A stretch of 64,000 nt of DNA from Dipodascopsis uninucleata var. uninucleata (taxonomy: Eukaryota > Ascomycota > Lipomycetes > Lipomycetales > Lipomycetaceae), in the NCBI GenBank assembly GCA_030568195.1, contig JAJLTO010000012.1, positions 372,001 to 436,000 on the forward strand, given 5' to 3'. How positions within the stretch are numbered: position 1 is the stretch's first letter; the number at the start of each line of letters is the position of its first letter. Made by a program: the position numbers and the translations under genes. The notes beneath the pieces are model-generated. The model was not told the origin of the DNA. It did no database searches and was given only the letters and a program-made list of their open reading frames with translations. Shown piece after piece: positions 53,901-64,000 of this stretch.

Positions 53901-56900
53901 CTCTCTAAGAACGGAGTGTTCAGTAGTTCTTTACAAAGACCATTCATTCCTAAATCTGATAAGACGCTTAATATGTCAGATCCAACTCGTCGTTTTTCAG
54001 ACGCTAATCTACATGAATCCAGCTGTGCTCCTCTGTACGATAGTGTCTTCCAGTTATCGTGCTCAAACTCTGCCATTTCAATAATAGATCCGATATCAGC
54101 AGTCATGGGCACGCCGTAAATGATATCAGGATCATCAATATTCTTGTATATTGATATTAAATACGGAGAAAGATTCTCTCGACTATAACCCAGATTCCAC
54201 ATATTCTCGCATATTAGAAGAGAATAATGATACATTTTGTAGTAAATAGCTGCTTCTAACATCTTGTAGTAGTCCAAATTTGCTATTCGGCAGAATCGAT
54301 CAAATTCATTTGACTCATTATGACATTTAAATCTCTGAAGAAATATAAAGCAATGCAATAGCAATATTACCATAGAAGACTTTTCTTTGCTCTCCGGAAG
54401 TCGAAAGCAATTATTAAAGATATCAGTAATATCAATATGATTCGAAGCTGAGATATAATATTCAAGAAAGAGAAAAGGTATTAATTTTGGAGAGACATCT
54501 GGAACTTGAGATATGAGATTCCCGATAATCTTATAGAAAGCATGATTTTTACCTTCAATAATATTGCAAATCTTAATCGCAACATTTTTAGACCAGTTAC
54601 CGTATTCAGAGCGCTGCACAGTAAGTGGAATATCAAGAGACGGCTGACTCCAGTCTATAACGCGAAAATCGCACGCTAGTGCATCTATGATATCAGCTCG
54701 CGCAATATACTTAAGGGAAATAGAATGCTTCTTGAAATGAGTCAAAATTGCTCGCAGTGCGCTTTCGGCTAGTGAAACTATTTCTAAATGATTTGAATCC
54801 AGTAAATCGATGACACATTTAGTCACCGAACAAACAGGAGCATGAGATAGCGCAATATCACTGTCCTTTAGAGCTAACTTTATTGAGTCCTTCTCTGAAA
54901 GCTGCTTGTGTACATTACCAGTTGCTGTATATGCCTTCCCCAATATTTGGACAGCCCAGAGCTTGAATCCTTCCGTAGTTTCATATTCGCGTAGTATTTC
55001 CATTAGAGCAGAAGAGAGCAATACACAAGTTTCCTTGCTTATGCGCGCCAGCGATTTCAAAGTATCTGGCTTATTCAAATGATGTCCGAGAAGCTTTATA
55101 GAATATAATCTCGCCTGCCCATCGAGATAATTGTTTTTATTTAATATTACAGATTCAATATTACTGTTTGACCATGTATGCACATGTGTTTGATGCTCAG
55201 GATTCAAAATTGACAATAGGAGAGGTGCAATAGACGAGATTATCTGACTATCTGACTGTTCTTGCACCAATCTTTGAAGAAAATCTCGGAAAGATTTTAA
55301 AGAATTCAGTTCTTTGTATGTCTTTAAATCATTGTTATATAGTTCCGAGATGTAGTACGATATTCCTGTAAAGTACCTAATGAAGTGCTTTGGTGTAGCA
55401 GTCACAAATCCTACAGTGAGTAAGAATCGCGTAATATCACAGACGTCACCAATGCACTCTTTAACTCGAATCAGAGGTATTATGGCATGCATTATCATGC
55501 TAACTACATAAGGCTTCTGTCGAAGATCGAGATTAATTGCAAGATATAAGCTCAGCCTTCTGAGTACAGCACAGCTATGTAGTGAAACCAGACTAGTTCT
55601 GAAACCATCCAGTATAGCTCTAATCACATATACAGATCTAGAATAGAGGTTTTCTTTTGTCTGTGTACCCTCGAAAAGATTTCTAAACGTCTCAAGAACT
55701 TCGTACATCGCGTTTATTGTACACGAAGGCTGCACATCAGGCAACAGTCCTACATATTTTCGAAATCGTGTCATTTGACTCCATGCAGTTCTAACTTCGG
55801 GCGAAGATGCTGACTTTTCAATATCTTGCTCCGTCAGTGTTGCAACAGCTACCGAGCACAGTGCAATTCTCTCTATATCGGCAGCTCGTGCCTGACACAT
55901 AGTTTTAAGTTTGTGCCTACCAAACAAATTAGTCAATAATCCTAAGACATCATCGCAGTTGTCGTTTCCAGTGACTGATGAGGATATACAAGCATATACA
56001 ATCACACGAGGTAGTACTTGAGCAATAGCTTCGTGAGCACGAATGCTCGTAATCGGAACAATTGTAGCGTCAAGCTCTTTTAGAGCAAGATGGCCACGCC
56101 ACATAAGTAGTTGAGATACGTATTCATCTAAATTATCAACAAAAAATTGTTTTCTGCTACTATATCCAAAAACTGTAGGCTCTAGATCATTAAATGACAT
56201 ACTATAACGAAACCACATGTAGAATATTTGACTACTAAACATCTTGAAAAGATCCGTAGGACTCTTTAAGCTGTATTGCGATGCAACACTGCTATAGCAC
56301 TTCGCTATATATGGCCGTACTGAAGGAAGGCAAATCATTTCAACCATGTTATAAACCGACGGACGTAGGCACGACTGAGATGCAGATGCCAATTTCAATA
56401 GCACATAAACACGCAGAGCCATTCCTTCCTTCTTATCTTCGTGCGACTCTAACTGATTGTGAATGTCGAGATATATTTGATTGTGGCTTTCGATGGAATA
56501 CAGATCGAAAAACGATGTGAGTAGATTCGCAGCCGAATATTGTACTCTGATATCAGAATCTTTCAATAATTCATAAAACAAAGAACGAGGAGATGGAATA
56601 TCCAAGGAACTACCAAAAGTTGAATCAAGACATTGAATCTTAACCAAAAACTTAACAGTGGCAATTCTAACAAGAAATGAAGTTGCTTTGTTTATCAGGC
56701 CAAGTCGCGCAAAAAATATATAAATGTCAAAAGCTAAAGAGCGAATCGTAGAATTCTCACCATTCTCCGGCATGTAGATACCAGCAGAAATGTCAAGAGC
56801 ATTTATACATGCAGCCAGCAGTACCTCAGATCTTTCATACTCATACTTTGAGAGCAGACGTGCTGCAATTATACGTAATAAAGTATTTAAATTATCTGAC

Positions 56901-59713
56901 GTGCCGCGGGATTTGAGATGATTTATAAATACGTGAATAACAGGCAGGTATGCACTTAAATGTATTTGTGATATGTCATTAAGCATATTTAGTGTTTCAC
57001 TGATAGAATGCGAATACAGCGAGAACTTCATTAACAATGCTGTATACAATGATGTTTTATCACAGACCGTCAAAACCTGCTTTCGAGGTACACTTTGTAA
57101 GTTCACACTATGCAAATGCACATTTGATATATCTTCAAAATCTTTATCTAAGTTTTCGTTATTCACGTTGTGCTTAGCGAAAATAAAGCTTGATTTCAAA
57201 GCTATGCATAGCGGATCAAGTAGAATGCTTATGTTAGAAAATGCATGAGGTCTATCTTCAAGTAGTCGTACAACAGACTGGAGTATCCATACAACGGAAG
57301 TAGTATACTCCGAATGATATTCCAAAGTTTTTGTTGTCGCCGATACATGCTGAATGATTACATCAGCTGACGCAATGGATAGTTCCGGTAAAAGAAGAGA
57401 TAAGAGCGTGAGGGCAAACATTGAGGTTTTAAACACTTGCTTGCTAAGTTCAATATTAATCTGTCCGGCCAGCTTCAGCTTGACTGCACAGGTATCTAGT
57501 AATGATATTAAGAGATTTTCACACTTGTTCTGTATATCAATTGACTTTAAAGACCTCTGGAAGTCAAACCTACAGTTTCTCGGTAGACGACTATTACTAT
57601 TTGTCTCATGTAATAAGAGATACATTAGAAGCTCATAATCTCTGTCAAGTGAGATGAGATGCTCCAGGATTATGGTGTTCTCCGACTTGGTGACTGGAAA
57701 CGGAATATGGGCACCTCCGTTGAGCGAATTAGTCAAATCTGAGCGTCCACAACAGGACAATATAAACTGACAAATAGCACCATAGCTAACATTTCTAAAC
57801 ATCTCTTCTGAGAATTTGCCTCCAGCATTCTCTGTGCCTTGCGTCGCCAACCTCGAGAAGATCCATGTAACCATAGCGTCAATCATAGATCCATGGTCAC
57901 TGTGCGACTGATGCCCAAGTTTTCTTGAGAGTACCTTAATCCAAAATGAAATAGACGATGAGGAAACAGTCGAGGGACCAATTGACAGGATTGAAGCTAT
58001 CATGGAATCAGCTTGACTAGTCAGAGCAGAGAAAGGAACAGCATCACATTCAATGATTCTGTCTAGCAGAAAGCAAGCCGCATCACATGTACCAACATTT
58101 GCTACCTTACGAAAGCATAATTCAATAATATTCTGCCATTCCGCAGGCGAGCAGGAGCTGTTGTTAGAATTGGGCAAGTCAATAACTGCGGCTAGCAATA
58201 TCATTGCCCAAGATGAAATTTCCTGATTATCAGAAGATATAGATGACTTTACATGAAAAATAATTTCTTCCAAGGACAAAGACATGGGTACGTTGCACGA
58301 AGAGAAAAGAAAGGATAAGAACTGAACGGCCAGTAGATGACTCGTATCATCCATTTCAGATAGTAATAAAATGATTTGAGTGATGTTGGAGTATTCGTTT
58401 GCAGATGTAACCTTGACTGTTCCATTGGTCGTTCTTCGTCGTTTGGCTAGCGTTAGGGAACTTCCCTCGTCGATATTACAAAACGAAATAGGATCCACAT
58501 ACTCATGAATCTTTGAAAGTAACTTAAGAATGAACCAAGGTACCATGCCTCGCTCGTTCGACAAGAAAAAGAAGTTAGATACTTGTAACCATGAAGATAT
58601 AGTATTCAGTGGCTCGATAGTAATTTGATCGATATGTAGCTGATCTCTAGAAAGACGCTCAGAGTATTCCTTAACAATAGAATGTGAAAGGTTCTTTAAA
58701 GTATCTGTATCATGTACGTATAATGGTGATTCAGTTATTGGCAGACAATAGAGCAGAGTGATTATCATCTGCTCCTTTACAACATTTGCTTTAGTATTCC
58801 AGGACGAAGACATGATCTTAAGCAGTTCTGTTGTAAGTTCAGTGAATAGATCAAGTCTATTCAACGCAACGTAAGAAAGCAACCGATTAATTAAAGCATA
58901 GGTTGCTTTGAGCGTCGAGCTCTCTGGATTTTGAATTTGCAAGAATGCTAGTAGACTGCTTTGTATTACATTTGGAATCCGAAGCACAGGAGCACAAGAT
59001 ACAGAAAGCAAACTATTCATAGAGGTAAGAATTTCAAAGATTTCGACCCCGAATCTCGAGTACGATGAGCTGCTATTTTTTTCGGTCCTCTGAGAGTAAG
59101 ATTCCAGATTTTCACAAAGAAAACGAACCAGAAGCTCCCAGTCTTCGCCAGACATATGCTCAATATGAGGTGTGAACTCGCAAAGTGCGCGCAGAGACTT
59201 CAGATAATCAATTCGAATAGGTTCAAAAAAACCTAATAGTTCTTGATCATCACTAGAATATGGTAAAACCTGTATAATATGTCTTGTGAGAGCCTTAAAC
59301 GTCTTAGACCGAAAAATATATACACCTCGTTCGACGGCTATCCGCAGGACAGATGACGCGAGTGAAAGACGATCTGCAATTGAACCTCTTTTACTATTAT
59401 GCGTCCTCACAAATAATGTTTTTTCACGTACAACTAAATGGAATATCGATTCAAATATTTTATGATATGCTTTGTCATTAAAAACTGAATTTACGTTGTT
59501 TTCAGCATTGAGTAATCGCTTAAGCGTTGTTAGACCATCCAATCGCTCTTTGATCTTGTCCGAGCAAATGTGCTCTGTATGCAACAATAGAAGATCGTTA
59601 ATCATAAATCACACCATCACACGAGACTGACATAAAACTCGTCAATTTATTAGTTATTACATCCTCTTAAAGAGTTTCTTACCGTAAACGTGCAGTAGTG
59701 AAAGATCCGACAT
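50989..59713 (-). CDS. TEL1: TEL1 (ATM-type PI3K-like kinase)
   Basis: Four exons: 59683-59713, 53162-59574, 51079-53110 and 50989-51008. The introns are 108, 51 and 70 nt. 2831 residues against 2787 in yeast. Tel1/ATM senses double-strand breaks with Mre11-Rad50-Xrs2 and keeps telomeres. Seen: the TAN motif (IKERLDGLTTLKRLL) at the N-terminus, a long HEAT-repeat body, a FAT region crossing the third exon start (GKWISDARQERPD, YRNYLEPSIEFLDS), and the kinase with GGNDDLRQDAIMEQVF, LGDRHCNNILLD and HIDLGVAFEQGKLLP. ETVPFRLSRDIVDAMGI is the ATM-branch signature that excludes Mec1/ATR. The last 20-nt exon adds GWSPFF to LSLLYC, completing the FATC end. The 5' exon (MSDLSLLHVY) is less sure; an ATG at 59605 without it also gives a good N-terminus. 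Confidence 0.95.
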
Positions 59714-60403
59714 TGTGTGCTATAGAAAAGTCTCGAAGACGTAACATGAACCGCACGAGCGATTCAAATAATTTCAATGTAAATCACAGGATATTTTTAC
59801 TCTATATTAACTTATAAACACAATGTTTCCATGCTTTCCCACAGGAACTTGGATCTTTGCGCATTGCGCGCAGTCTAACTGTTGTGACTTGATCTCTCGT
59901 TAAGTTGCTCTACATATGCAACAGAATAGAATATTTACTACTAGAGTTTGTATTATCACATGATATTACTTTCATCTCCCTGACCACAAAATCCCAATCT
60001 GGAATAATAGTGAACACTACGTGTTAGGCGCCTACAAGTAACCTATATAAAGTAAAGAAATAGAATATAAATTACTAAACATCATCTATAGATCGCTTAC
60101 AGACATGAAAACACAAAAGGCAAAAAAAACCTTTTAGCATAGATATAACAGTCATTTTCATACGTAGACAATACAGCACCTTGAGAGCAAGTTTATGATT
60201 TCTAAATAGTATAGATATCCTCTTATGCGTAAGCCGTGTATTGCATGAGACGCGCATTTAGTATGCACATGTATATATGTAAGTTCCTACCTGCCATCGA
60301 GAGACTGAAGCCGCGTAAAATCATTTCAAGTCAAATTTAACCTGAATAATGTCTATAACCATACAACACCCAATATTTCATTTTTGTCCCAAAACATAAC
60401 AAT
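59714..60403. other. Spacer upstream of TEL1
   Basis: 690 bp between the TEL1 start and the 3' end of the second esterase-like gene. AT-rich. No coding or RNA signal that I can support. Confidence 0.6.
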
Positions 60404-61969
60404 CTATCTACCACCCCAGTGAACATTGTATTGATGGCAAGCATCCCAAAATTCGGTAACGTTGAAGTCTGGAGTCTCTTTTACCTTTAACTCCGTGACA
60501 TTTTTAGCTCCTTCGCCTTCTTTGACATAGTTCCCTGCTGCATCAGGGAATTTCAATAGCTTTCCGTTGTATTCTTCACCACCGGTAGCGCGAAACAAGT
60601 AATAGAGAAACATGTTAGCCCAAGTATAGGATAATGGCCCTTTGCCAACGTGAAGATAATCCAAGAACTGGTCAGAAAAGGCTGTTGTTAGACGGGCCCA
60701 TTCGAAAATCTCAATATCCATAGAAGCTGCCAGAGCACGTGAGATACGGTCCATATTAATTGTAGCAAGATCAGCAATATTGGAATCTCTACGGGTGGTC
60801 AATCCTCTATATAGTAATGGTGTACCATGGAACTTGTCTTTAATAAAACTCATGAACTTTTCCATACGAGCTTTGAAAAACATCAATTCATCCCAAGATA
60901 GCTGACGACCTTCACGACCAAGACCGGTCTTTTCACGATTCTTTCTCTTCTTCTCTAACTCGTCTGGAGTCAAAAGGTAATCACTAGCATCTTTAATATT
61001 CCTCGTACTTTCCCGGAACGCACGCTCATCCCAGAGGCCAGATTGGAAGAGAACAAGGTCAGGTGTTTGACCATTACAGCCGATAACCTTGCTCCAGTCA
61101 GGATCAAAAATGCTAGCGAATCGATCCTCGAAAGCAACTAATTTTATATGCTTTAGCCACCACCAATCAGGACGCATTGGGTAGAGCGATGCAACATGCC
61201 AATGATAAATGGTAGTATTGAGGAGAGGAATGTGGCATGAATAAGTAGTGTGCTGACCACCAGGTCCATATTCCGGCTGTAGATTCAATTCTTCGCAAAA
61301 GAACTGTATCATTATTCTATCCACAGAATCACCAAGGACGACTGCCCGGCGGTTGTGGAGCCAATTCATCTTTTTAACAAGTTCTTGCTGACTTTCAGTA
61401 AGAACAATAGGATTCTTCCCACCAGCATTCTTGATCTTATTTATATCATAAATAAGACGATAATATTTTTGTAGATGATAGAACCAAGAAGTAGGTGCAC
61501 TGTCCAAAATCTCTTCCGGAGGGCTGTGGTCGGTAAAGGATGGCACTTTATCAGCAGGATACTTAGCTGATTCGGGAGCTGGAATAGAGAGGATATTGGT
61601 GCTAAAAAAAGGAATCCATTTTGTAAGTCTTCGGTCTTGTTGATTAATTTGCAGATAGCCAGGCTGGCGAAATGGGTCACGACAAACTTCAGGAGTCTGC
61701 TGGTGAGCATCAAAACTACCAGAGACCAAGAGGGAAGTCTTACCAGACTCAGTGGCACTCTTTCTATTTCTGATACCGTCAAAAATTCCATAGTAACCGC
61801 CATCTACCATGGATACTGTGTTGCGTATGGTTGTATTGCTAGACAGATAGATTGTCATTCCGAAGAGCCACGCGGCCGTCAAACAGACGACTCTACGCAT
61901 CGATTTCATATTGAAGGAATCAGTAACTCGTGGCCTTTTGTCTCTGTTGTATTTCTCAAGTCTCCGCAC
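60404..61969 (-). CDS. Type II membrane SGNH/PC-esterase-like protein (paralogue B)
   Basis: 521 residues, single exon, paralogue of the gene at 18240. Seen: a basic cytosolic N-terminus, one hydrophobic span (about 27-43), a short stem, then the lumenal domain: FRQPGYLQI, a true GDS at 213-215 in VVLGDSVDRIM, YGPGGQHTTYSC, NTTIYHWHVASL, RPDWWW, LVLFQSGLWD and D-x-x-H at 437-440 (DYLHVGKGP). The GDS...DxxH order fits PC-esterase/TBL-like enzymes, which act on O-acyl groups of glycans in the Golgi. A charged insert of about 30 residues (around 335-355) is shorter or absent in the paralogue. Three in-frame ATGs (positions 1, 21 and 24) could start it; all keep the anchor. Function and substrate are inference. 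Confidence 0.87.
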   Translation of the reverse strand: MRRLEKYNRDKRPRVTDSFNMKSMRRVVCLTAAWLFGMTIYLSSNTTIRNTVSMVDGGYYGIFDGIRNRKSATESGKTSLLVSGSFDAHQQTPEVCRDPFRQPGYLQINQQDRRLTKWIPFFSTNILSIPAPESAKYPADKVPSFTDHSPPEEILDSAPTSWFYHLQKYYRLIYDINKIKNAGGKNPIVLTESQQELVKKMNWLHNRRAVVLGDSVDRIMIQFFCEELNLQPEYGPGGQHTTYSCHIPLLNTTIYHWHVASLYPMRPDWWWLKHIKLVAFEDRFASIFDPDWSKVIGCNGQTPDLVLFQSGLWDERAFRESTRNIKDASDYLLTPDELEKKRKNREKTGLGREGRQLSWDELMFFKARMEKFMSFIKDKFHGTPLLYRGLTTRRDSNIADLATINMDRISRALAASMDIEIFEWARLTTAFSDQFLDYLHVGKGPLSYTWANMFLYYLFRATGGEEYNGKLLKFPDAAGNYVKEGEGAKNVTELKVKETPDFNVTEFWDACHQYNVHWGGR

Positions 61970-64000
61970 GCAGAAGAACTTCTCGATTCAGAAAATCTGA
62001 GAACAGATACAGTTACGAATATTGTTCGTTAGACGAGAAGCACTTTTCTTAGAAAGTTTGCGGACTCGCTTTAGTTACGGATGTTTGCAGATACTGAATT
62101 ACTATAATAATGCAATAGTTAGATATAGTTCTTGCATATACAGGATAGCCGACGATATATGTATGTAAGCAGTGCAATCAATCAGTCACATATATATAAG
62201 TGTGTGTGTATGTGTGAAATAAAAGGAGCGTACCTAAGCAAATCGTCATAGGTGTGAGTTGGTGAATGCAAGAACAAAAGTCGTCGCTCGAGAATGACTA
62301 AAGTAGCGTTTGCCAGATATGCTGCGAATTCTCCTTGCTCAGCGTGCAGCTATCTAAATATCGCAGGGTTGCTAGTACTGCAGAGGCAGACCCAACGGTG
62401 TGTATGAGGTGCCTAACAGGGTACCTAATGGAACTAGGGACGGTGATGCAAAATGTCAACTGTACTGGGTCGTGCGTCGATTTGCAACAGGAAAAATGAT
62501 CTGGGCACAATATATGAGCTTCTGTGCGGTTGGCTGATGCGCAATATATCAGATATGAAAATGTACCAGATTAAAGGAGTAGCAAGAGCAGCAGAAAAGA
62601 GCACTGCCGAATTAGTTATCCAGTTACAGCAGATTCTGCGAAGGCAAAATTCCACGTTCTAGCTGGAGCAAAGATCTCATGTAGAAACGGCTCGTTAAGG
62701 TTTTTTAGGGCGCTTCATCTGCTCATGTTTCAGTTTAGACGTGCAAACGGGTTGTACTAAAGGATTTAAAGTTTAGACAAATGCAATATATAGAAACTAA
62801 TTCCAAGTTTAAAACACCCGCCTAATTTAGTTCAGTTTCTTATTCTAGTCTTGTGAAACAGCATCCGGAGATTTATGGGAGACGTTGGATCCAGGTCCAA
62901 AACTTCGCATTAAGTGTGTCATAGCACTCTCAGAAACGAATGCTTGTAAGCGTTGATGCATGCAAATGTACTGATATCTATAACATTTCCATGACGTTGA
63001 GCTTGCACAGAAACTGCATGGAACCATTTCCGTTCGACTTCTCTCATTCTGGCATATACGTACAAAATATTCTAGATGTATGGGATAAGGATACAAGTTC
63101 CGGTCACGCCTTGCTTCCTATAGGCTGCCATATAAACGTATCTATCTACTCCCAGTGCCTTGCGTTGGTGACCCCTTATCCTGGCACGGCGACCGCACGG
63201 TGACATTTAAGGGACCATCCTGACTTCCGCTACCGTCGGCGAGACGTTGCGTCATAAGCAAGATGAGGCAACTTCACATGCATGCAGCGATCGGCTGCGC
63301 CATCCTGTACGCAACGTAACGTGCTTCACTGCGCTAATACGTGTCTCTCTGGGGGGAAGACGAGGATGTCACTGTTGTTATCAGTTGCCAGGGACTAGTG
63401 CTTACGTACGTTCGAGGCTTACGACGCATCGGCTGGCTCCTCGATATGCTTTATTTCCAGGAAATGCCAGTCGCGTTGTTTGAACGACACCTTCATGTGC
63501 GTAGATGTACAATATATAGGCCGCAGTGCTACGAACGGGGCGCTGGGCTGTTTCGTACCGGCTCTTTCGCATGTAGCTTTTATAGCCACCGGACGCTGCA
63601 TAGATCGGCGGGCAGTGTCTAAAAAAGTTTCCATTAAAGATCGCTTTGGTAGCTCAGCCAGACAATACTTTTTTTTTAGACTGCATGAGCCGCCCCCGCA
63701 ATAAGCGAACTACCCTATCCTTTGCACATCCTTTCCCCTTTCCCTTCCCCTTGCCAGGCACGTGCTCGCGAATCTTAGGGTTCCTTTAGTAGTGCTGGAT
63801 CTTTGCGTCTGCTGTCTTTCAGCGGACCTGTCCGCTATCCGCCGTATTATTCTTGCAGTTCTCCTTGATAAGCCGATGCAGAGGACTATAGCAGCAAGAT
63901 CCACTCTGCGTCGTTGTCGTGCCTCTGGGCATCGGGCGGCGCTAGTCCTGGTAGATATATTCTCCGAAAGACTGCAGTTCCACATGCGTAGGACAGCGAA
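61970..64000. other. Gene-free right edge, GC-richer at the end
   Basis: No recognisable gene. From about 63.1 kb on, base composition becomes clearly more GC-rich than other spacers, and short frames overlap on both strands without motifs. A pyrimidine tract lies at about 63727-63752. A TG-rich run sits at about 62199-62216. I see no telomere repeats, tRNA or transposon. Confidence 0.5.

Noticed and set aside
63645-63690. tRNA-like box A (GGTAGCTCAG) followed by a T run
   Set aside because: No box B and no cloverleaf could be drawn; the anticodon and T arms are missing.
63774-63781. Single TTAGGGTT that might hint at a telomere
   Set aside because: Only one unit, no tandem array.

Overview
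The window is nuclear DNA of an ascomycete yeast. The gene content is fungal: GAP1-type amino-acid permeases, KRI1, CLU1/TIF31, an ATO/ADY2 acetate transporter, RTC3, EIS1, UBX4, SFK1, MGM1, RNH1, SHG1, MIP1 and TEL1. CUG is read as leucine at conserved positions (for example the CTG codon in the permease motif ELVGL near 8732), so this is not a CUG-Ser yeast. I can place 19 introns in 13 of 19 genes. They are about 50-160 nt long, with relaxed donors (GTAAGT, GTATGT, GTGAGT, GTACGT, even GTAGGG) and CTAAC/CTAAT branch sites. That is far more than Saccharomyces has and points to an early-diverging, intron-retaining lineage, most likely basal Saccharomycotina. This placement is inference. The DNA is visibly AT-rich outside genes.

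Layout. 1-2.4 kb: gene-free. 2.4-9.6 kb: two paralogous GAP1-like permeases transcribed away from each other across a 3.6 kb spacer with GATAAG sites and an E-box next to a palindrome. 10-14.7 kb: KRI1 (ribosome biogenesis), a mitochondrial-looking P-loop ATPase and a small cupin, all on the minus strand. 14.7-18.2 kb: gene-free. 18.2-24.4 kb: a Golgi-type SGNH/PC-esterase-like protein and CLU1. 26.6-31.6 kb: ADY2-like transporter, RTC3 and EIS1. 33.5-36 kb: UBX4 and SFK1. 36-39 kb: gene-free. 39-39.6 kb: an unrecognised low-complexity protein with three PKA-type sites. 40.5-50.5 kb: MGM1, RNH1, SHG1, MIP1. 51-59.7 kb: TEL1. 60.4-62 kb: a second PC-esterase-like protein. 62-64 kb: no recognisable gene, more GC-rich at the end.

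Themes. Several genes serve mitochondria: CLU1 (distribution), MGM1 (inner-membrane fusion), MIP1 (mtDNA replication), probably the long RNH1 isoform, and the membrane-anchored ATPase. MGM1, RNH1 and MIP1 lie within 10 kb of each other. A plasma-membrane set is also present (two permeases, ADY2, EIS1, SFK1). The features most worth a second look are RNH1 (three viroplasmin repeats and two in-frame starts), the TEL1 terminal micro-exon that carries the end of the FATC domain, the altered ends of MIP1, the unusual Walker B of the ATPase, and the two PC-esterase-like paralogues. I saw no tRNA, rRNA, CRISPR array, transposon or virus-derived element that I can support.
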